A stretch of DNA of 64,000 nucleotides from Rhizodiscina lignyota (lineage: Eukaryota; Ascomycota; Dothideomycetes; Aulographales; Rhizodiscinaceae): contig ML978133.1 of NCBI GenBank assembly GCA_010015805.1, forward strand, positions 1 to 64,000, read 5' to 3'. Under the pieces are notes generated by a model. It saw only the letters and a list, made by a program, of their open reading frames with translations, was not told the origin of the DNA and did no database searches. A program made the translations under genes and the position numbers. The first letter of the stretch is position 1; each line of letters begins with the position of its first letter. Below, piece after piece: positions 57,112 to 64,000 of the stretch.

Positions 57112-58341
57112 ATGCTTCCAGCCGTTGCACAAGTATTATGGCAGCTCACGCACAGCAACTACCTACGGGGCTTCAACGACACCACGATCGTGCTCGCTCG
57201 AGAGATCCTCACAATGCGAGACCTGCCACTCGAATATATCATGAAGTTCTCGATACTGATCGTCATGGCAATTAATGACCCAGACGAGTGGTATGATTCC
57301 GAAGTAAGCCAAGCCCCAAATCTTACGCAAATGACCTTCAAAACTCACACAAGGGCACAGAGTTACCGCCGGATGGCAGAGGACGCATGGAAAATCGCAC
57401 AACTGAATGAGATCGCCCAACGCACAACTGCTGAATTCAGGGCGCACCTTGAGCATTACAGCCGCGTTCTGGACCACCTATGGGATAGACACAGGCTGTG
57501 GACAGACCAGATCGATCCACTGGGGATGATTGAGGCCGAAGACCTCGGACCGAAAATCGTTGAGCCCTACGTCTTCCCACCCTTTCAGAACGCGAATGCC
57601 TTGGATTCCTCCTCGTCTTCCTCTTCATCCTCATCCTCCGATGACCCGGGTGATGGAGGAAATGGTAACGGAAACAATGGCGGGGACGATGAATGGATGA
57701 ACAGTCTCCTTAATCTTGACGACAACCCCGATAATGCTCCTGTTGTCGGTCCCCATACCAACGGCTGTCCTCATAGCCCAGATGGCGGCTGTAATAGCCT
57801 AGCCAATAGCTTGCATGGCGGCCCGCCTCCTAGCCCGTCTGGAAGCTTGCCCAATGGCTTGCCAAATGATAGGCCTATTAGTGGTCTGGTTCTTGGTCCG
57901 GTTCTTTATCCTGTTCTTTGTCCGGTTGGCGGTCCGGTTGGTGGTGCTCGTACCAATGGCGACGCTCATGGCCCAAATCGTTGGTGTGTTCGCCCAACCA
58001 CTAGCTTGTCTATCGGCCCGCCTCCTAGCCCGTCTAATGACGTGCCCGATGAGTTGTCTAATGGTTTGCGCGATGGTGGTCCTGTTGGCGGTCATCATAC
58101 CAATGATAGTGCTCATGGCTCATACAGTCGGTGTAATCGCCGAACCAATTCCTTGCCTAGCGGTGTGCGTCCTAGCCCGTCCGATGGTTTCGCCAATGGT
58201 TCGCACGATGGCATGCTTAGGAGCATACTTGCTAGCCCGCCAAATGGTCTGCTCAACGCCCTACCCAACGGCCTAACCAACGGCTCGCCTACCGTTCCCC
58301 CTCCTAGCCCGCCCAATGACTTACCTAATGGCTTGCATTGA
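57112..58341 (+). CDS. orphan protein with Ser run and degenerate Pro/Asn/Gly repeats
   Basis: Single-exon frame of 409 residues from an ATG at 57112. Residues 1-160 are helical and Trp/Leu/His-containing (for example YRRMAEDAWKIAQLNEIAQR) with no known domain. An 11-Ser run written with mixed Ser codons is followed by an acidic Gly/Asn stretch (about 165-195). The C-terminal half consists of about four degenerate units built around T-N-x-x-x-H, S-L-x-x-G-P-P-P-S-P-S and L-P-N-G-L. The coding repeat CCTAGCCCG recurs at 57829, 58024, 58171 and 58303, always a multiple of three apart. It has no signal peptide or clear membrane segment, and I recognise no family. It may be lineage-specific. Confidence 0.6.
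   Translation: MLPAVAQVLWQLTHSNYLRGFNDTTIVLAREILTMRDLPLEYIMKFSILIVMAINDPDEWYDSEVSQAPNLTQMTFKTHTRAQSYRRMAEDAWKIAQLNEIAQRTTAEFRAHLEHYSRVLDHLWDRHRLWTDQIDPLGMIEAEDLGPKIVEPYVFPPFQNANALDSSSSSSSSSSSDDPGDGGNGNGNNGGDDEWMNSLLNLDDNPDNAPVVGPHTNGCPHSPDGGCNSLANSLHGGPPPSPSGSLPNGLPNDRPISGLVLGPVLYPVLCPVGGPVGGARTNGDAHGPNRWCVRPTTSLSIGPPPSPSNDVPDELSNGLRDGGPVGGHHTNDSAHGSYSRCNRRTNSLPSGVRPSPSDGFANGSHDGMLRSILASPPNGLLNALPNGLTNGSPTVPPPSPPNDLPNGLH
57745..58338 (+). repeat. in-frame degenerate tandem repeats inside the orphan gene
   Basis: Anchor copies of CCTAGCCCG at 57829, 58024, 58171 and 58303 are spaced 195, 147 and 132 bp. The first spacing is 48 bp longer than the second because of a Val/Leu/Pro/Gly insert (about 57886-57933). 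All spacings are whole codons, so the repeat has been kept in frame. Confidence 0.7.
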
Positions 58342-58525
58342 AGGCGTGGCTCGTGTGGCTTGGAGGAGTTTGTGATCGTTGAAGGCAAAAGGTTTGAGAG
58401 GATTCAGACAGAGAGAGACTGGAGGACGGAAGGTCGTAGAAAATATAGAATGAGCGGATGTGGGGAAGTCATTGCTTAAGAGATATCATTGTGGAGTCGA
58501 CTGTACACTGCATTGAAGCACTATA

Positions 58526-61012
58526 TCATCTTAAGCTTTTCCTCAATCTCGACCGAGTCATCGTCTTCTGCGTGCTCTGTGCTTTGGTCTCATTCTCGGC
58601 TTCCTCCATGCTTCTCTTCAGATCCGACTCCACGTCCCATCCGTCCAGAAAGCCACTGCAGTCATTTACAGCGGCATCAATATCCATATCCGCGTCACCG
58701 CCAATCCCAAAGTCTAGACTCATGGTTGATTTATCTACTCTTTGCGCATCCTGTGAGTAGTTGTTGACGATTTGGGGGCCATTTCTATGTTTGGCACCAA
58801 TGCCTTTGTTAAGGATGGTGTCGCGGTGCGTGGTTGAACCGGAGGCTATAATCGATGCTGCTTTGACAGTGGAAGCACTAGGCTTGACCGAAGGTCGATC
58901 CGCCTGAGAGGAGCGCAAAGCTGATGCCTGCCGAAGAGACTTTCGCGATTGTACACTGCTGGCATCTCTACTTCGTGTCGCCGCATTCCTGATCTCAGAG
59001 ATTGATGTCGTCTCATCCGCAGCACCGCTGTCAGGATCGCAAACGACAAGTGTGTCCGCATTGTCATGGGGAACGTTATCCGCAAAGCCCGCTCTCTTGC
59101 CATCTCGATTCGGTTGTGGCTTCTTTACAGTACTAAATGCCAATCCTTGCGCGGCATCGAGCAATTCTTGTGTACTGATAGGAGCTTCATCTCTCGGGGG
59201 TGTTCTGAATGCTCGAAACGGTGTGATAGGAGTCAACGAAGGAGCGTTATCATGAACTAGATCATCGCATTGTTCACTATCATTGCCGTTTGCCGTTGAA
59301 GTGACGTGTGTCGAACAGTTGATGGGCGAAATGTTTTCTTGGAACGCTCGCTGCGCCTCAAGAATCGCAGCCTGCGTGGAGAAGTCATCGTCATTGACGC
59401 GCTCGGCATCCGGGTCTTCCACTTCCACACCGAAGTTGCGCGAAGATATTGTTTCTGTATGTGCTTCATTTGACGTTGGTTGTTGTGCAAGGGAGGTAGT
59501 TGAGTTTCTGACAGCCTTCCGAAAGAGGGTTGTAGTATCTTTAATCGATCCATTGAGGTGATGAGCAATTTGCTTCTCAGTGATCGGATCTGCGATTCCC
59601 TCATCGCTCTTTGGAACTGCAGTGGCTGTGCCAAGTTTGGTTTCACTCAGGCCTTTATGCTGCACGGTTGGTGTTGACGCGAAAGACAACTTTCTTCGCT
59701 TTCTGTGCTGTGGCAGACTTTGAGATGGCTTCAGCAGAGCGTTCTTCTCCTCACCAGCACCAGCATTTGGTGGAGAATCCGTAGCTCTTCTATATGCGAA
59801 ACCTTGAGAAGAGGTCGAGTTCGGATAGAGCTTCACGTCTGTACTTCGCTTAAGCTGAGCTGATCGTTGCACTGGAGCTCGGAGGGAGTCCCCACAGCGT
59901 TCGGCAGAATGTAGATATTCCATTTGAAATGAGCTGTGGACATGCTCGTTATCCGAGTACGTTTGTGCATCTTTATTGGCCTCCGCTTTGAGTGGCTCTT
60001 GAGAAATAAGCTTTGACGTCATGGTCTTCTCTTCTGTAGATATATCGGGGCGCTTGTTAATCGGAGTGAAGCCTCCTTGATATTTGTTAGGGGAAAGCAT
60101 CTCTCCAGATGCAAGCCTGCCTTGAGATGACTGCCTAATGATTGCATTCACTGCAGGGACGTTGTTCGCTAGCACCTTCGATGTGTTTCCAGGCACCTTT
60201 GGTGATGGAAGTGTTTTTGGATCGGTCTGTGCTAAAGTCTCTTTGATGCTATGAGCTTCAAAGGCTTCCTCGTTATTCAGCGTAGTCGCGTGCAGCTTAA
60301 GAGAGGTTGCATCACTGCTGGTACGCAGTTTGGCTGGTGACTGTGGCTTGTTTGATAGAGTGGGCGGAGAGTCTTTCTCCTCCGAAGACTTCACTGCTAC
60401 GGACAATGGATCTCTCATCTTCTCCTTCTTTATTTTGACTTGGTCTCTCGTTCGCTGTGTCCGCTTCGACGGAGATTCTTCGCCGTGTACCAGCCGCTTC
60501 GAAGCCTGTTCTACTGATCGCTCCGGTGTCATTCCTTCGAAAATGCGACTCTTCGGCCCACCATTGCGCGTTTTGAGCCAGTGGTTCGTATACCCTTCAG
60601 CACCAATCGACGTTGATTCTCTATAACGCGCCTTTTCCGGAGACGTTGAGGAAACCTTTCCGTAACTCATATCCTTCAGCGACTGCGCACTATCAACAAT
60701 CTCCGGTTCCACTGCTCTCCTCTTCCTGTGACCTTGTGTCGTTCCATGGGCAGTCTCCTTTGTGCCTCCCCTTTTCCTCCATGGATTGTGCCATCTCTTG
60801 TCAAATGGTCCCATCAATGCTGCAGACTGTATGTACAGCGGCATATCCTTCAGGCATTGTCTCGCATGTTCTTCCACCCTCCTCCTCTTAGCAGCCCTTT
60901 CCGCTCCACCAAGCTCAACATCTGGATCTGGGACAAGAATCTCGTCGTTGCTCGGTGGTTCCAGATCTACTTCGATCTTTTGGTTTGCGCAGTAGTCCAG
61001 TATGCTCGGCAT
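58526..61012 (-). CDS. disordered nuclear-type protein, protamine-P1-like annotation family
   Basis: Single-exon gene for 828 residues from the ATG at 61012 (MPSILDYCANQKIEVDLEPP). The most conserved-looking block is LKDMPLYIQSAALMGPFDKR followed by WHNPWR (about residues 50-75). I associate it with uncharacterised ascomycete proteins often labelled protamine P1; that label is not functional evidence. The rest is Ser/Thr/Lys/Pro-rich and disordered, with basic patches suited to nuclear import and two similar helical motifs (STQAAILEAQRAFQ and STQELLDAAQGLAF). The acidic C terminus (DADMDIDAAVNDCSGFLDGW) ends in a basic tail. It is divergent from the large Ser-rich gene to the right. Function unknown. 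Confidence 0.8.
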   Translation of the reverse strand: MPSILDYCANQKIEVDLEPPSNDEILVPDPDVELGGAERAAKRRRVEEHARQCLKDMPLYIQSAALMGPFDKRWHNPWRKRGGTKETAHGTTQGHRKRRAVEPEIVDSAQSLKDMSYGKVSSTSPEKARYRESTSIGAEGYTNHWLKTRNGGPKSRIFEGMTPERSVEQASKRLVHGEESPSKRTQRTRDQVKIKKEKMRDPLSVAVKSSEEKDSPPTLSNKPQSPAKLRTSSDATSLKLHATTLNNEEAFEAHSIKETLAQTDPKTLPSPKVPGNTSKVLANNVPAVNAIIRQSSQGRLASGEMLSPNKYQGGFTPINKRPDISTEEKTMTSKLISQEPLKAEANKDAQTYSDNEHVHSSFQMEYLHSAERCGDSLRAPVQRSAQLKRSTDVKLYPNSTSSQGFAYRRATDSPPNAGAGEEKNALLKPSQSLPQHRKRRKLSFASTPTVQHKGLSETKLGTATAVPKSDEGIADPITEKQIAHHLNGSIKDTTTLFRKAVRNSTTSLAQQPTSNEAHTETISSRNFGVEVEDPDAERVNDDDFSTQAAILEAQRAFQENISPINCSTHVTSTANGNDSEQCDDLVHDNAPSLTPITPFRAFRTPPRDEAPISTQELLDAAQGLAFSTVKKPQPNRDGKRAGFADNVPHDNADTLVVCDPDSGAADETTSISEIRNAATRSRDASSVQSRKSLRQASALRSSQADRPSVKPSASTVKAASIIASGSTTHRDTILNKGIGAKHRNGPQIVNNYSQDAQRVDKSTMSLDFGIGGDADMDIDAAVNDCSGFLDGWDVESDLKRSMEEAENETKAQSTQKTMTRSRLRKSLR

Positions 61013-61585
61013 ATTTAAGTGTCTCAACGATTGGTTCTGAGCAGGCGTCTTAATTGGTGTTTCGGCCCATCTCGTATGGGATGCCTGGCGCTCGCTTTCG
61101 ATGGCGGACGCCGCATGAGCGATCGTGCGTCGTATTGGCGGCTTCGTTGTGGTTGCAATGGGGCAAGGTCGAGAAAGTTAGTCGAATATACCCATAACGT
61201 ATATGGAGACACGTTTTTCAAATCGCCAGGGCCATGTTCGCGACTTTCTCGACGACATCCATCTACGATTTGGGTGGGTTTCAAGACGCTAGAGCCGAAC
61301 GCCACACTAGCGGTTGGCCGGGTGACGGCACACAACGAACCCTGATCGTTGCACAAGAGCCGCATGTGGACTTTGAAGATTCAAGACGCGTCTTATTGTT
61401 ATGAGTATGCCAACAGACCTTCAATTGAGAGCCGCGCTCGCTCGCCAGTCTCGGTCACGTCTATCTGTAGCCGACGACGACTTCTGCGCAGGATAGTCGA
61501 TATCAACATCAACACTAAACATCATATCACGCCAGCGCCGCACAATCGACGACACCTCCACGCGCACACGCGAAATCCCATCACA
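61013..61585. promoter_or_regulatory. divergent intergenic region
   Basis: 573 bp between the ATGs of two genes for disordered proteins; both promoters lie here. No element is recognised. Confidence 0.45.
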
Positions 61586-64000
61586 ATGAGTGTCGACTGG
61601 CTTGATAGCCTTTCAGAGGATTGGGTATCGGAACCGCGATCATCTTCGCCCTCGAATATCGCGGCTGGCAGGCGCTCACAGACACACGAAACAACGCGAA
61701 GTCGAATACCCCAGTACCGAACTTCCTCAGGCGCGTACCCATCGATGAAATCGGCGCAGAACCATGGCATGGGATCTACGCATATAAGGAGCGAGAGCGT
61801 GCTGGTGGAGCGGAGTGCAAGTCGCGGCAATATCCAATCTCCAGCAATCGCAGATTCTCAACAGAAGGATTCGGCACAAAGACGCGGACTCACGCAGCGC
61901 TCAATGTCTGAGTGTTCACAAAATTCAGTAGTGCGCCATGGTGGAACGGAGAGGAAAGCTACCAGCGTGTCGCCTGCAAAGGATCGCGGGAAGTACGAGA
62001 CACCCGAATGGAAGCGACGACTGGTGCAGGGAAATATTGGCTTGGATCGGGTCGACCTCTTCAGCCCCATGGGCCTGGAGAAGATGTTTCAGAAGCCACC
62101 TGGAGACACAATTGATAAGGGCAAGAAAGTCTCTAGGAAACAGTCGGTGCTCAAGAGCCTGGAAGAGATGCCGTCGAGTCCCCCGCTCTGGTTGGCGAAG
62201 CAGACAGGGGAGAACTCTGAACCATTTACGGATGGGACTGGACTTGATCCTGTGAGAGAGTCAGACGCTGAAGACTCTACAGATGGCAAAGGAATGCATT
62301 CATCCGAAGCAGGCAGAATACCATCGCAGGCACAGGACGACAGTCCGAAGCGCAAGACTAGCCAGCAGTCAGAAGTCTTGAGCGACGATTTCAGTCCCGT
62401 ATTCATCTCGAAACACAACGATGGTCACGGCAGGATCGAGTATGCTGCCCTGGACATGTCTAAATCGCAGCTTGAAGAGGAACTAAAGAAGCTCCATACT
62501 TCGACGCAGACAACCTCAGAGATGATACCACCAATACACACAACCGTTGCCGAAAACGACCAATCAACAGTGAGCGACACGCTTCCAACAGATCTCCCTG
62601 CTGGTACACCGGATGTCGTGCCCATTGGAGAGTACGTCAGTGTTAAACGCGGTGGACGCTCTGCTGATGGCTCTTTCCGTAGACGACCACTGAGCCCATC
62701 GCCATTAGCACGTCCACCAACTGCGCAGAATGATGAATCTTTCACGGTAGACTCAACGCAGCTTCGCAGCGATATCGGCAGTGATGCATATATCCCACCT
62801 CCTGCGCCTACTCCACCGGTTACTGCTACTCCGACTCGCCCACGGCAAGGAGACTACCTTAGTCCAACCAGAAATCAGTCCTCTCTTAGCCCACTGAAGC
62901 TGTTTGGAGCTCACGACACGTTTACTACAAACAGACTGCAGCGAAGGATGAGCCAGATGGAGTTGAATGACGAGCAAGGAGAAAATCAACATAAACTGTC
63001 TACGCAGAGAGAAGCGTCTGAAGAGCCGCCACATGTGACGGAACCCAATTCGCGAAAGACATCGAACACAAGCAACTTCGGTCAAGGAGAGCTAAACGAG
63101 TATCCATTTCCCACTGAAATCTCGGTGCTCTCCCCATCGTCCCGGCAGGAAGACGAGGGTCTTGTGCGCAGTCGCTCGCCCTCACCGTCGATGCACCCAC
63201 CTGGTGCCAGAGACCCGTTCAAGTTCCGCGTCGAATCCGGCTCCTCCGAAATGGAGGATACATTCAAAAATAAGCGTAAACATTCTAAGGCCTCTTCTCG
63301 AAGTTCTCTTTCTATAGCAAAGCGCAGTGTCGACAATACGCAGAAGTCTAGAAAGCCTTCGCAACTCAACATCATCACCAGCTTCAACGGATCCGACGAA
63401 CCTGCAGTGCCAAGTTTTGTTTCCGAAGGCAAGCGTCCTCCCACGACTCCGTTCAAGGACCCAACTCCAAAGCGTCGCCGTACACTCGTCTGCGCAGATG
63501 TCGAGGATAACATCACTGATCCACCAGGAGAATCAATCCGCGACAGTCATAACCGCATGCAATCAATTATCGGCCGCAAGCGCAAGGATGCGCGACATTC
63601 AAACACTTCTAATCTAGCCGATCCTGATGTCCTCGCGAGGCGACATATTTTGCGGCCACGGAATCCTACGCCGAGTCAACGGCGGCGGGAAGAGATAGAA
63701 CAAGAGGTTCTAGAAGTCACAGAGGCTTACTTGAACAGCTCTCCGCGACTGGAGGCGATCCGTGAACACCTTCAAGTGCCAGAAATCATTGAACCTGGCA
63801 GTGACCTAGATGCAGCGGAGCAAGAACAAGCAAGGGCTGTGGCCGAAGAGGTTGCTGCGTTCAGTGTAAGAATCGCCAGAGGCATGAAGGATGATGGGCG
63901 CAAGAGAAGTGTCACGACGCAAGACTTTTTGGATGAGGCCATGAAGATCATGGACTTCATCAGGACCAAGGGACGACCAACAAGTGGGCTTGGAAGCCTG
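61586..64000 (+). CDS. large Ser-rich protein, partial; possible Cdc11/Nud1-type SIN scaffold
   Basis: The frame is open without interruption from the ATG at 61586 to the window end: 805 codons, 3' incomplete, no intron needed. It begins MSVDWLDSLSEDWVSEPRSS, then a long Ser/Pro/Arg-rich disordered region with short conserved-looking blocks: ETPEWKRRLVQGNIG (about 140-154) followed by DLFSPMGLEKMF, SPLKLFGAHDTFTTNRLQRR (about 433-452), and TTQDFLDEAMKIMDFIRTKG near the edge. Many S/T-P-x-K/R sites (for example TPFKDPTPKRRR) suggest CDK control. From memory this pattern resembles the N-terminal half of fungal Cdc11/Nud1 septation-network scaffolds, whose leucine-rich repeats would lie beyond the window. 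The gene is clearly real; the name is uncertain. Confidence 0.75.
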   Translation, partial: MSVDWLDSLSEDWVSEPRSSSPSNIAAGRRSQTHETTRSRIPQYRTSSGAYPSMKSAQNHGMGSTHIRSESVLVERSASRGNIQSPAIADSQQKDSAQRRGLTQRSMSECSQNSVVRHGGTERKATSVSPAKDRGKYETPEWKRRLVQGNIGLDRVDLFSPMGLEKMFQKPPGDTIDKGKKVSRKQSVLKSLEEMPSSPPLWLAKQTGENSEPFTDGTGLDPVRESDAEDSTDGKGMHSSEAGRIPSQAQDDSPKRKTSQQSEVLSDDFSPVFISKHNDGHGRIEYAALDMSKSQLEEELKKLHTSTQTTSEMIPPIHTTVAENDQSTVSDTLPTDLPAGTPDVVPIGEYVSVKRGGRSADGSFRRRPLSPSPLARPPTAQNDESFTVDSTQLRSDIGSDAYIPPPAPTPPVTATPTRPRQGDYLSPTRNQSSLSPLKLFGAHDTFTTNRLQRRMSQMELNDEQGENQHKLSTQREASEEPPHVTEPNSRKTSNTSNFGQGELNEYPFPTEISVLSPSSRQEDEGLVRSRSPSPSMHPPGARDPFKFRVESGSSEMEDTFKNKRKHSKASSRSSLSIAKRSVDNTQKSRKPSQLNIITSFNGSDEPAVPSFVSEGKRPPTTPFKDPTPKRRRTLVCADVEDNITDPPGESIRDSHNRMQSIIGRKRKDARHSNTSNLADPDVLARRHILRPRNPTPSQRRREEIEQEVLEVTEAYLNSSPRLEAIREHLQVPEIIEPGSDLDAAEQEQARAVAEEVAAFSVRIARGMKDDGRKRSVTTQDFLDEAMKIMDFIRTKGRPTSGLGSL

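Noticed and set aside
1-64000. Transposons, LTR or other virus-like elements, CRISPR, rRNA
   Set aside because: No transposase, reverse transcriptase, capsid-like frames, long terminal repeats, spaced repeats or rRNA blocks were seen.

Overview
The window is nuclear DNA of a filamentous ascomycete (Pezizomycotina; the class Dothideomycetes is only a guess from gene style). The evidence is eukaryotic gene structure throughout: GT-AG introns mostly 47-95 nt long, often with CTAAC/CTAAT-like branch sites, and fungal families such as Zn2Cys6 and Fungal_trans_2 regulators, a KRE2/MNT1 mannosyltransferase, WHI2, HIR1 and RIC1. I see no bacterial operons, CRISPR, rRNA, convincing tRNA, transposon or virus-like element. 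Starts below are ATG codons chosen by eye, and splice sites were chosen by joining conserved frames.

Layout. 0-10 kb: a possible gene end at the left edge, a DHA1-type MFS transporter, a secreted beta-lactamase-like hydrolase facing it tail to tail, a small Cys/His-cluster protein, and a gene-poor stretch with diverged direct repeats. 10-16.6 kb: the splicing factors PRP31 and CLF1 head to head on a 264-bp shared promoter, then a five-exon D-2-hydroxyacid dehydrogenase. 19-29 kb: a Zn2Cys6 regulator behind a long GC-rich upstream region, a glutathione transferase, and WHI2 flanked by two 2EXR/F-box-like genes. 29.7-36.4 kb: CZIB, a PPR-like mitochondrial protein, a PPOX-fold protein with a C-terminal membrane anchor, and a short-chain dehydrogenase. 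37-43 kb: a CsbD-like stress protein, an acyl-CoA dehydrogenase, and a Fungal_trans_2 (tachykinin-type) regulator. 44-56 kb: RIC1 (Golgi Rab exchange factor), a Golgi mannosyltransferase, HIR1 (histone chaperone), and CWF19 (spliceosome) divergent from HIR1. 57-64 kb: an orphan repeat protein, a disordered nuclear-type protein, and a large serine-rich protein that runs off the right edge and resembles a septation-network scaffold.

Most of the window is core housekeeping DNA in which neighbours do not form a pathway. Three spliceosome genes (PRP31, CLF1, CWF19) fall within about 46 kb and two of them share a promoter. RIC1 and the mannosyltransferase both act at the Golgi. There is no PKS, NRPS or terpene cluster. 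The least explained items are the orphan repeat protein at 57.1-58.3 kb, the Cys/His-cluster protein at 7.9 kb, the repeat field at 8.7-9.1 kb, the hairpin on the CsbD 5' splice site, and the unresolved WHI2 start.
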